Shown here piece by piece: positions 1 to 5,055 of a stretch of 5,816 bases of DNA (positions are counted from its first letter, which is position 1; each line of letters opens with the position of its first letter). This DNA is from Caldilineales bacterium (GTDB taxonomy: Bacteria > Chloroflexota > Anaerolineae > JAAEKA01), in the NCBI GenBank assembly GCA_021463315.1, contig JAJTXO010000280.1, forward strand, positions 1-5,816, written 5' to 3'. The notes beneath the pieces were generated by a model. The model had not been told where the DNA came from. It saw only the letters and a program-made list of their open reading frames with translations, and searched no databases. The position numbers and the translations under genes are program-made.

Positions 1-92
1 TCGCGCCGGCCACGCTGCCGCTGGCCGGCGCGCTGCTGGCGCTGCTGGCGCTGCTGGCCGCGGCGAGGCTGCGGCGGAGAACCGCGGATTAG
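1..92 (+). CDS. 3' end of a gene with a hydrophobic, arginine-rich C-terminal tail (partial)
   Basis: Only the last 29 codons and the TAG stop (90-92) are visible, in the frame beginning at base 3. The peptide starts APATLPLAGALLALL, continues as an uninterrupted Leu/Ala segment of about 17 residues, and ends ARLRRRTAD. This is the shape of a C-terminal membrane anchor with a positively charged cytoplasmic stop-transfer tail. Nearly every third position is G or C, matching the real genes in the window, and the other two forward frames read less sensibly. The LPLAG just before the hydrophobic stretch resembles a degenerate LPXTG sorting motif, but the fourth residue is Ala instead of Thr, so sortase anchoring is not claimed. 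The protein could be any surface or membrane protein. The last codons overlap a repeat motif (77-90) that recurs downstream. Confidence 0.5.
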   Translation, partial: APATLPLAGALLALLALLAAARLRRRTAD

Positions 93-100
93 ACATCCAT

Positions 101-111
101 GCGCCGGGCGC
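101..111. repeat. Short GC hairpin, GCGC-CGG-GCGC
   Basis: The 11 bases GCGCCGGGCGC form a 4-bp stem with a CGG loop, 8 bases after the stop of the left-edge gene. The identical 11-mer occurs at 5238-5248, downstream of the SH3b gene on the minus strand. In both places it sits between a gene's stop codon and a copy of the 20-base GGCTCGGTCGGAGACCGGCC hairpin. It has no T-run and is short enough to occur by chance in GC-rich DNA. Confidence 0.3.
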
Positions 112-132
112 ACAACCATCGATGAAAACGAG

Positions 133-156
133 CGGGCTCGGTCGGAGACCGGCCCG
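133..156 (+). repeat. Solitary copy of the GGCTCGGTCGGAGACCGGCC hairpin
   Basis: The 20-mer at 135-154 is the exact reverse complement of the core of three tandem repeats at 5071-5182. It folds as CGGGC/GCCCG outer arms (133-137 with 152-156) around CGGTC/GACCG (139-143 with 147-151), with a GGA loop and one bulged T at 138. This is the same fold as the right-hand copies. It lies about 40 bases past the upstream stop codon, and a short T4 run follows at 165-168. That T-run is too far from the stem for a textbook intrinsic terminator. A 3'-end processing or termination role is inferred. Confidence 0.6.
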
Positions 157-290
157 AGCGGCTATTTTCAAGTCAGAAAACGCGGATCGGAGAAGCGCGG
201 ATCGGAGAGAACCGCGGATCGACAGCGACCTCCTCTGATCCGCGCCGTCTGCCAATCCGCGGTTCTCAGTTGGGCGCGATCCGTCAGTGA

Positions 291-325
291 AGAAGCCGGG
301 CTTTTTCCGAAAAGCCCGGCTTCTG
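291..325. repeat. Perfect 15-bp hairpin, left copy of a 35-bp repeat flanking the Rpn gene
   Basis: AGAAGCCGGGCTTTT (291-305) pairs perfectly with its complement at 310-324 across a TCCG loop. With the following G, the 35 bases 291-325 match 1522-1556 at 34 of 35 positions; the single difference is A310 versus C1541. It could be an intrinsic terminator for whatever is read through from the left, but no T-run follows on either strand. It insulates the promoter at 338-366 from upstream transcription only by inference. Confidence 0.7.
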
Positions 326-337
326 ACGTCATCCCTC

Positions 338-366
338 TTGCCCAGCGATTTCAGGCGTGCTATAAT
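338..366 (+). promoter_or_regulatory. Extended -10 sigma70-type promoter for the Rpn gene
   Basis: A perfect -10 box TATAAT lies at 361-366, preceded by TGC at 358-360 (the extended -10 TGn motif). A partial -35, TTGCCC (338-343, 4 of 6 matches), sits exactly 17 bases upstream. The expected start point is near 373, giving a leader of about 40 bases. It is the best consensus promoter in the window and points directly at the Rpn gene. Activity is inferred from the match alone. Confidence 0.7.
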
Positions 367-400
367 GCAGGACATACCAGCGAGGCGATTCGACCGCACC

Positions 401-405
401 AGGAG
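401..405 (+). promoter_or_regulatory. Shine-Dalgarno of the Rpn gene
   Basis: AGGAG lies 9 bases before the ATG at 415. It fixes the start and agrees with the family N-terminus, where the protein begins a few residues before the YDSPWKEALERFFP segment. Confidence 0.75.
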
Positions 406-414
406 CGTGACGCC

Positions 415-1434
415 ATGAGCGATGCGGCAGACATCTACGACAGTCCTTGGAAGGAGGCTTTAGAGCGCTTCTTTCCTGATTTCCTGGCCTTCTTTTTTCC
501 AGACGCCCACGCCGACATCGACTGGAACCGGGGCCATCGGTTTCTGGACAAGGAACTGAGACAGGCAGCGCGGGATGCCGAGCTGGGACGGCGCTATGCC
601 GACATCCTGGTGCAAGTTTGGCGCCGGGGCGGTCAAGATGCCTGGGTGTTGGTGCATGTGGAGGTGCAGGGACAGCCGCAGGCCGAGTTTGCCGAGCGCA
701 TGTACGTCTACAACTACCGTCTCTACGATGTTCACCGGCGCCACGTGGCCAGCCTGGCGGTGTTGGCCGATGAACAGGCTGGCTGGCGACCCAGCCAGTT
801 CAGCTATGAGCTCTGGGGCTGCCGGGCTGGTCTGATCTTTCCAACGGTCAAGCTGTTGAGCTATCGGCAACAGTGGTCGAACCTGGAAGCGAGCGACAAT
901 CCGTTTGCCACAGTAGTGATGGCGCATCTGAAGGCGCAGGAGACGCGGCATGACCCCAGCGAGCGCCAGACCTGGAAGCTATTGCTGACGCGGCGGCTAT
1001 ACAAGCTGGGCTACGACCGACAGCGGGTGATCGACCTGTTCCGCTTCATCGACTGGGTGCTGCAACTGCCTGGGCCGCAGGAACTGGCCTTCTGGCACGA
1101 GGTGCGTGAGTTCGAAGAGGAGAAGCACATGAAGTATATCACGAGTGTAGAGAGGATTGGCTTGCAGCAAGGCTTGCAGCAAGGCTTGCTGCAGGGTATG
1201 CAGCAAGGTCAGCAACAAGGTCAACAGCAGGGCCAGGCTGAGATGGTGTTGCGGCTGCTGAACCGGCGCTTTGGCGCAGCGTCTGCCCCGCTGGCCGATC
1301 AGATCAAGGCCCTCCCCAGCGCGCAGATGCCGGCCATGCTGGACGCCGCGCTGGACGCTGGCACCCTGGCGGAGGTGGCCGCGGCTTTGGACGTGCTCTT
1401 GGCCGGCGCTGCCAACAGCCAGCCGATCAATTGA
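415..1434 (+). CDS. Rpn-family PD-(D/E)XK nuclease / YhgA-like 'transposase' with QQG repeat and DUF4351 tail
   Basis: This 339-residue protein matches the Rpn (recombination-promoting nuclease, YhgA-like, Transposase_31-related) family. These are DNA endonucleases, not true transposases; E. coli members promote recombination and have been linked to phage defence. The N-terminus has the typical opening YDSPWKEALERFFPDFLAFF (residues 8-27). The nuclease core is visible as YADILV (61-66, Asp63), then a beta strand and VHVEVQGQ (80-87, Glu83 and Gln85), fitting the D...ExQ form of the PD-(D/E)XK site. A helical region follows to about 240. Residues 249-273 have Gly at exactly every fourth position (249, 253, 257, 261, 265, 269, 273) with Gln/Leu between. 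Residues 275-332 fit DUF4351 (VLRLLNRRFG...). The gene appears intact, has its own promoter, converges on the polysaccharide genes and is bracketed by near-identical 35-bp hairpins. A strong internal start at 1129 could give a separate C-terminal product. The family assignment is firm; the biological role is inferred. Confidence 0.9.
   Translation: MSDAADIYDSPWKEALERFFPDFLAFFFPDAHADIDWNRGHRFLDKELRQAARDAELGRRYADILVQVWRRGGQDAWVLVHVEVQGQPQAEFAERMYVYNYRLYDVHRRHVASLAVLADEQAGWRPSQFSYELWGCRAGLIFPTVKLLSYRQQWSNLEASDNPFATVVMAHLKAQETRHDPSERQTWKLLLTRRLYKLGYDRQRVIDLFRFIDWVLQLPGPQELAFWHEVREFEEEKHMKYITSVERIGLQQGLQQGLLQGMQQGQQQGQQQGQAEMVLRLLNRRFGAASAPLADQIKALPSAQMPAMLDAALDAGTLAEVAAALDVLLAGAANSQPIN
1118..1122 (+). 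promoter_or_regulatory. Internal Shine-Dalgarno within the Rpn gene
   Basis: AGGAG (1118-1122), within AAGAGGAGAAGCAC, lies 6 bases upstream of the in-frame ATG at 1129 (Met239). It matches the consensus as well as the site used for the full-length protein and its spacing is closer to ideal. The bases also encode the acidic FEEEKH stretch, where GAG codons alone can mimic such a site, so selection for initiation is not proven. Confidence 0.45.
1129..1434 (+). CDS. Candidate internal, in-frame short product of the Rpn gene (RpnS-like, 101 aa)
   Basis: Starting at Met239 gives a 101-residue protein, MKYITSVERIG, followed by the seven-glycine QQG repeat and the whole DUF4351 region. The nuclease core is cleanly excluded. 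For E. coli rpn genes, a small in-frame C-terminal protein made inside the gene (RpnS) has been reported to inhibit the full-length nuclease (RpnL). The position of this start, just before the variable repeat tail, mirrors that arrangement. I see the site and the reading frame. That it is used, and that it acts as an antitoxin, is inference. No convincing internal -35/-10 pair was found upstream, so it would probably be made from the full-length message or from a promoter I cannot recognise. Confidence 0.35.
   Translation: MKYITSVERIGLQQGLQQGLLQGMQQGQQQGQQQGQAEMVLRLLNRRFGAASAPLADQIKALPSAQMPAMLDAALDAGTLAEVAAALDVLLAGAANSQPIN
1159..1236 (+). repeat. 12-base coding repeat giving the GxQQ tetrapeptide array
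   Basis: Six full units of the G-x-x-x tetrapeptide (GLQQ, GLQQ, GLLQ, GMQQ, GQQQ, GQQQ) plus a final G-Q are encoded by 12-base units. The first two are almost identical in DNA (GGCTTGCAGCAA repeated); later units drift in codon choice (CAG/CAA, GGT/GGC). The array lies between the nuclease part and DUF4351. Tandem units of a multiple of three can expand or contract without a frameshift, so length variation between strains is expected. Confidence 0.75.
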
Positions 1435-1477
1435 TGGCGCGGAGCAGGCGCCGCGTGGAGGGATGAAGAGAACGAAA

Positions 1478-1505
1478 AAGCCGGGCTTTGAAAAAAGCCC
1501 GGCTT
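1478..1505 (-). terminator. Hairpin with GAAA/TTTC loop, probable intrinsic terminator for the minus-strand genes
   Basis: A perfect 12-bp stem (1478-1489 with 1494-1505) has a four-base loop, GAAA read on the plus strand. Read on the minus strand, the stem runs straight into TTTCG, giving five consecutive T counting the last two stem bases. That makes it a good intrinsic terminator for the glycosylphosphotransferase transcript. On the plus strand it is followed by CTGGGAG with no T-run, so its effect on the Rpn transcript is doubtful. It shares AAGCCGGGCTTT and AAAGCCCGGCTTCTG with the hairpins at 291-325 and 1520-1557. Confidence 0.6.
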
Positions 1506-1519
1506 CTGGGAGATGCAAA

Positions 1520-1557
1520 GCAGAAGCCGGGCTTTTTCCGCAAAGCCCGGCTTCTGC
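1520..1557 (-). terminator. 16-bp hairpin right after the glycosylphosphotransferase stop; right copy of the 35-bp repeat
   Basis: GCAGAAGCCGGGCTTT (1520-1535) pairs perfectly with 1542-1557 around a 6-base loop. On the minus strand it begins one base after the TAG stop at 1559-1561 and is followed by TTTGC, a weak T-run. It lies between convergent genes, so it could serve both strands. Bases 1522-1556 match 291-325 at 34 of 35 positions, which is unusually close for two independent terminators. Confidence 0.6.
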
Positions 1558-1558
1558 G

Positions 1559-3055
1559 CTATTGTCCCTTGAACAGCAACATCACGGGGATCGTGCGCAG
1601 GACGATGCGCAGGTCCAGCAGCGCGCCGATGTGCTTCACGTAGTAGAGGTCGTACTCCAGCTTGGTTTTGGCCTCTTCCACTGAGCTGGCGTAGCGATGC
1701 TGCACCTGGGCCCAGCCGGTGATGCCGGGCCGCACCGCGTGGCGCGCACGGTAGAAGGGCAGTTGCTTGGCCAGCTCCTCGACGAACTCGGGCCGCTCTG
1801 GCCGGGGGCCGATCAGGCTCATCTCGCCCGTCAGGATGTTGAGCACCTGCGGCAGCTCGTCCAGGCGGGTCTTGCGCAGGAACCTGCCCACCGGGGTGAT
1901 GCGGCTGTCGTTGGCGGCCGCCCACACCGCGCCGGTTTCGCGCTCCGCGTTCGGCCGCATGGAGCGGAACTTGTAGATCATGAAGACGCCGCCCCCCTTG
2001 CCCACCCGTTGCTGCCGATAGAACAGAGGGCCGGGCGCGCTGAGCGCATTGGCCAGGGCCACCAGCGGCCCCACCACGGCCAGGACCAGCAGCCCCAGCA
2101 CGCCGACGACCAGATCGGCCAGCCGCTTCGTCGCCAGATAGAAGCGCTCATAGACGCTGTCGCCGGTGGGCAGCGCCGCGTAGAGGTCGCGCCCCACGTG
2201 GTCCACTGGCACCCGGCCGTTCAGCCGCTCGTAGATCACGGCCATGGGAGTGACCCGCACCCCCAGCTCGCGGCAGCGCAACAGCGCGTCGAACAAGGTG
2301 CTGTCGATGGCGTGGCGATGGGTGATGGCCAGGATGATCTCGTCGATCCCCAGCTCCCGGGTGGCCGTCACCAGCAGTTGATGGTCGCCCAGCACCGGCA
2401 CGTCGCCCACGTTGCCCCCGGCATAGTCGCTGTTGTCGTCGATGAAACCGACCAGCTCGTAGCCGGTGCCGCGGTAGGGGTTGGGATCGCGCGGCGCGAT
2501 GCGCAGCATCTCCTCCAGGCTGCGGCCGGCCCAGCCCGCCCCCACCACCAGCGCGCGCCGCTTGAACCAGGGCTGGACGAAGAGCTGGGCGTAGGTCACG
2601 CGCCAGCCCACGATCCCCAGCCAGGCCAGGAGGGCGAAGGCGAAGATCAGCGTGCGGCTGGTCAGCGGCGGCGCGAACCAGGGGATCAAGATGTAGATCG
2701 CCACCGCGGCCAGCGCGGCCGCGCCGGCCGCGCGCACGATCTGGACGGTGCTGGCCGCGCGGGCCAGGTCATAGACATCGAAAAAGAGCGCGCAGACGCC
2801 CCACACCACCGTCAACGTGACGAACCATTTGCTCAGCGCCAGCAAGGCCCCCACCGCAAAGGTCGTCTGGCTGCCCAGCGCCCAGGCCGCGGCCAGCGCG
2901 GCGTTGATGATCAACAGATCGACCGTCAGCAGCAGCAGCTTGCGCTCGGAGGTGCGCAGTTGCATGTGCGGCAAGGCAATGCGCCGCCGCCTGGATGCCG
3001 CCCCGTAGCGGAAGGAGTTGTGAGAAGAAGTTCCCTGCCGAATCTCTGCGTCCAT
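1559..3055 (-). CDS. Exopolysaccharide polyprenyl glycosylphosphotransferase (WbaP/PglC superfamily)
   Basis: This 498-residue membrane enzyme transfers a sugar-1-phosphate from a nucleotide sugar to undecaprenyl phosphate, the first membrane step of repeat-unit synthesis. The N-terminal half has about four hydrophobic helices (near 41-60, 78-93, 107-125 and 135-153). Then comes a Rossmann-like domain (KRRALVVGAGWAGRSL, 165-180; LVGFIDD, 201-207) of the CoA_binding_3 type. The catalytic PF02397 part begins with KRLADLVVGVLGLL and its membrane hairpin (310-335). It contains PLFYRQQRVGKGG, YKFRSM, the RLDELPQ motif with the Asp399-Glu400 dyad, LIGPRPERP, RPGITGWAQ and LEYDLYYV. Length and domain order are typical. 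I chose ATG at 3053-3055, preceded by AAGGA seven bases upstream, over a TTG ten codons earlier. Sugar specificity cannot be read from sequence. The kinase/co-polymerase gene upstream on the same strand supports an exopolysaccharide or capsule role. Confidence 0.93.
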   Translation of the reverse strand: MDAEIRQGTSSHNSFRYGAASRRRRIALPHMQLRTSERKLLLLTVDLLIINAALAAAWALGSQTTFAVGALLALSKWFVTLTVVWGVCALFFDVYDLARAASTVQIVRAAGAAALAAVAIYILIPWFAPPLTSRTLIFAFALLAWLGIVGWRVTYAQLFVQPWFKRRALVVGAGWAGRSLEEMLRIAPRDPNPYRGTGYELVGFIDDNSDYAGGNVGDVPVLGDHQLLVTATRELGIDEIILAITHRHAIDSTLFDALLRCRELGVRVTPMAVIYERLNGRVPVDHVGRDLYAALPTGDSVYERFYLATKRLADLVVGVLGLLVLAVVGPLVALANALSAPGPLFYRQQRVGKGGGVFMIYKFRSMRPNAERETGAVWAAANDSRITPVGRFLRKTRLDELPQVLNILTGEMSLIGPRPERPEFVEELAKQLPFYRARHAVRPGITGWAQVQHRYASSVEEAKTKLEYDLYYVKHIGALLDLRIVLRTIPVMLLFKGQ

Positions 3056-3062
3056 AATCCCG

Positions 3063-3067
3063 TCCTT
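3063..3067 (-). promoter_or_regulatory. Shine-Dalgarno deciding the glycosylphosphotransferase start
   Basis: On the minus strand AAGGA lies 7 bases before the ATG at 3055-3053. The longer reading frame would begin at a TTG (3085-3083), which has no comparable site in front of it and would place this Shine-Dalgarno inside the gene. Confidence 0.65.
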
Positions 3068-3122
3068 AAGGCGCTGTCGCCACAATCGACTGTTGCATTG
3101 CGCGCATCCTGTGCGCTACCCG

Positions 3123-3172
3123 CTGTGGATGATCGTTGCCGGCTGATCAGCCGGTTGTCCACCTCGCCACAG
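3123..3172 (-). promoter_or_regulatory. Palindrome with alternative outer pairings in the transferase leader
   Basis: CCGGCTGATCAGCCGG (3139-3154) is a perfect 16-bp palindrome. It is flanked by GTGGA (3125-3129) and TCCAC (3158-3162), which can pair around it. A wider pair, CTGTGG (3123-3128) with CCACAG (3167-3172), uses the same left bases, so the two outer stems exclude each other. It lies about 70-115 bases upstream of the transferase ATG, in a 330-base gap without another gene. It could be a dimeric-repressor operator or a switching leader RNA. No known riboswitch class is recognised. Confidence 0.4.
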
Positions 3173-3293
3173 GCAGAAAATGTGTCGAGGTTTCCTTCTG
3201 GTTGGCGGACCTGGCCCTGCCAGCGCCAGGCATTTCCCTTGCTTTGTGGAGATGAACAGTGAGTATTGGCATCAACCAAGCCACGCCTGCGCC

Positions 3294-3302
3294 ATTCTAC
3301 CA
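3294..3302 (-). promoter_or_regulatory. Possible extended -10 promoter upstream of the transferase
   Basis: On the minus strand the bases read TGGTAGAAT, an extended -10 (TGn) with TAGAAT matching TATAAT at 5 of 6 positions. No recognisable -35 lies at 16-18 bases, where the sequence reads TATGCG. If used, the leader would be about 230 bases and would include the palindrome at 3139-3154. Elsewhere in the gap between 3056 and 3385 I see no coding sequence. Confidence 0.3.
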
Positions 3303-3385
3303 CACGTCGTTGCCAGCGCATAAACCCAGCGTTGCGCGATTCTTCCGCAGCGGCGCCAAGCGCGCATGGAGATCGGCCGGGGCGC

Positions 3386-4993
3386 CTAGCTGGCTCCCGG
3401 CAGCCAACGCCGCCAGCCGCGGCCCTGGCCGCGCTGGCGCTGGGGTTGGTCGTCGCTGTAATAGTGTCGATAGTAGTAGTAATAGCCGCCGTTGGTCGGC
3501 TTGAGACGGTTCAGCCCAACGCCCAGGATCTTGGCGCCGACCTTGTTCAGCGTCTCCTGTGCGCTGATGGCCCATTGGCGGCGCGTCACACCCGCGTCCA
3601 CGATCAGCAGCACGCCGTCCACCTGGCGGGCCAGCACCGGCGCGTCGGTGACGGCCAGGCTGGGCGGGCTGTCCAGCAGGATCACGTCGGCGTGCTGGTG
3701 CAGATCGTGCAGCAGCTCGGCGAAGCGGGCTGAGCCCAGCAGCTCGGCCGGGTTGGGGGGCAGCGGCCCGCTGGTCAGCACTCTCAGATTCTCCACCGGC
3801 GTGGCCTGCAGGTAGGGCGCTGCAGTGGGATGCTCGCTGAGCAGCGCGTTGGTCAGGCCGGCCGCGTTGGGCAACTGGAACCAGCGGTGCAGCGTGGGCC
3901 GGCGCAGGTCGCTGTCCACCAGCACCACCCGCTGCCCCTGCTGCGCCATCACCACCCCCAGGTTGGCCAGGGTGGTGCTCTTGCCCTCGCCGGGGCTGGG
4001 GCTGGTGACCAGCAGCGAGCGGGGCGGATGATCCACGGCCGAGAAGAGCAGGTTGGTGCGCAGGATGCGATAGGCCTCAGCGTTGGGCGATTTGGGCTGA
4101 GCGATGGTCACCAACTGCTCGCCTTCGGCCTCACTCTCGACGCGGGCGAGGGCGCCCAGCAGGGTCAGTTGGGTCGCAGCCTGCACATCCTCCGGGGTCT
4201 TGAGGGTGTCGTCCAGGTAGTCCAGCAGGAAGGCTGCGCCCAAGGCCAGCAGCAGGCCGATGGCCGCGGCCAGCAGGATGGTCATCCCCTTGTTGGGGCC
4301 GATGGGCGCGGTGGGCAGCGAGGCCGGCTCCACCACACGCACGCTGTTGATTCCACCGGAGACGAAGCTGAGCAGCGCGGTGTAGTTGGTCTGATAGCTG
4401 GCCTGCTTTTGCTCCAGGGCCGCGATCTGCGTCTGGGTGTCGGCGATCTGGCGCGCGCTGAACATGTTCGCCAACTGCCCTTGCAGTTCCTCGATGCGTG
4501 CCTTGGTGGCGTCGATGTTGGTCTCCAGCTCCTGAAGCTGTTTGGTGACGAAGGCCTGCCGATCGATCTGCTCTCGCTCGGGCGCGCTGGGGCTCTGCTC
4601 GATCAACTGATGCGCCAGCTCCTGCGCCACGGCCTGGGCGCGCAGCGGGTCGGTGTCGATCACGTTGATCTCCAGCAGTTGGGTGTTGGGCACCAGGGTC
4701 AGCGTATACTCCGGCAGCCAGGAGATGCCCAGGCTCTGCATCGTAGCCCGTTTGATGGCATCGCGCTTGGCCAGCTCGGCGTAGGTTTGCGCCAACTGCT
4801 GCCCCAGCCAGATGTCGTTGCCGGTGGGGTTGGGGTTTTCGATGGTGCTGCCCACGATCAGCGTGGTCTTGGCGCTGTAGATCGGCGGCTGCTGGCGGGT
4901 GGCGATGAAGCTGGCCAGGATGGCCACCGCGGTGGCCAGCACGATCAGCCAGAGCCATTTGCGGATGGTGTTGAAGTAGTGACGGAGTTCCAT
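3386..4993 (-). CDS. Polysaccharide co-polymerase / BY-type tyrosine autokinase (fused Wzz-kinase)
   Basis: This 535-residue inner-membrane protein combines a chain-length (Wzz-type) domain with a bacterial tyrosine kinase. The start MELRHYFNTIRKWLWLIVLA is typical for the family although no clear Shine-Dalgarno precedes it. Membrane helices lie near 13-31 and 236-258. The region between them has a coiled-coil stretch (about 140-205) and the proline-rich ASLPTAPIGPNKG before the second helix. The cytoplasmic kinase has EAYRILR (306-312, the ExxRxxR oligomerisation motif), Walker A SPSPGEGKST (331-340), Walker A' VVLVDSDLRRP (356-366) and Walker B DVILLDSPP (436-444). The tail at 502-512 carries seven tyrosines (GGYYYYYRHYY), the expected autophosphorylation cluster. 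The fused form resembles Proteobacterial Wzc more than split Firmicutes pairs, but no outer-membrane partner or phosphatase is visible. It probably governs polymer length and export for the pathway begun by the downstream transferase. Confidence 0.95.
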   Translation of the reverse strand: MELRHYFNTIRKWLWLIVLATAVAILASFIATRQQPPIYSAKTTLIVGSTIENPNPTGNDIWLGQQLAQTYAELAKRDAIKRATMQSLGISWLPEYTLTLVPNTQLLEINVIDTDPLRAQAVAQELAHQLIEQSPSAPEREQIDRQAFVTKQLQELETNIDATKARIEELQGQLANMFSARQIADTQTQIAALEQKQASYQTNYTALLSFVSGGINSVRVVEPASLPTAPIGPNKGMTILLAAAIGLLLALGAAFLLDYLDDTLKTPEDVQAATQLTLLGALARVESEAEGEQLVTIAQPKSPNAEAYRILRTNLLFSAVDHPPRSLLVTSPSPGEGKSTTLANLGVVMAQQGQRVVLVDSDLRRPTLHRWFQLPNAAGLTNALLSEHPTAAPYLQATPVENLRVLTSGPLPPNPAELLGSARFAELLHDLHQHADVILLDSPPSLAVTDAPVLARQVDGVLLIVDAGVTRRQWAISAQETLNKVGAKILGVGLNRLKPTNGGYYYYYRHYYSDDQPQRQRGQGRGWRRWLPGAS

Positions 4994-5055
4994 GGGCTAT
5001 TTTGACTACACTGGTGAGAAGTTATTGGGGCGTCTGGCGCTCGAACTAAGTGCTT

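Larger units (their letters stand above)
77..267. repeat. Cluster of GAGAACCGCGGAT / CGCGGATCGG repeats, direct and inverted
   Basis: GAGAACCGCGGATT occurs at 77-90, overlapping the last codons of the left-edge gene, and its exact inverse AATCCGCGGTTCTC is at 254-267. A 13-base copy (GAGAACCGCGGAT) is at 207-219. CGCGGATCGGAGA is tandemly duplicated at 181-193 and 196-208. GCGCGGATC at 195-203 is matched by GATCCGCGC at 237-245. Several mutually exclusive long stems are therefore possible: 207-219 with 255-267, or 195-207 with 233-245 (one G-U pair). No open reading frame with a plausible start explains the stretch. It resembles an intergenic dispersed repeat of the REP type, but its copy number elsewhere cannot be seen here. 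Confidence 0.6.

Noticed and set aside
15..29. LPXTG-type sortase signal in the left-edge protein
   Set aside because: The motif reads LPLAG, lacking the key Thr, and no sortase is visible. It is kept only as a hydrophobic anchor.
460..951. Minus-strand open frame inside the Rpn gene
   Set aside because: Opposite-strand shadow of a gene with clear Rpn-family motifs, its own promoter and Shine-Dalgarno.
960..1003. Internal promoter for the short Rpn product (TTGCTG 982-987, TATACA 998-1003)
   Set aside because: The spacing is 10 bases, too short for a sigma70-type promoter, and the -10 matches only 4 of 6.
997..1518. Minus-strand open frame over the Rpn 3' half and the terminators
   Set aside because: It runs through terminator hairpins and the QQG repeat in antisense. 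Its Leu-rich LLTLLLTLLHTL tract is just the complement of the repeat.
3056..3085. Longer transferase with a TTG start at 3085
   Set aside because: The ATG at 3055 has a good AAGGA seven bases upstream. The TTG has none and adds ten residues with no family support.
1697..3262. 521-codon open frame on the plus strand
   Set aside because: It is antisense to the glycosylphosphotransferase, whose family motifs are unmistakable. The translation is His/Gln/Arg/Gly-rich with no domain, the usual mirror of high-GC third positions.
2926..3321. 131-codon minus-strand frame in the transferase leader
   Set aside because: It overlaps the transferase start in another frame, has no Shine-Dalgarno of note, and its translation has no recognisable domain.
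3830..5005. 391-codon open frame on the plus strand
   Set aside because: Antisense to the tyrosine autokinase, with low-complexity Gln/Gly/Leu/His composition and no recognisable family.
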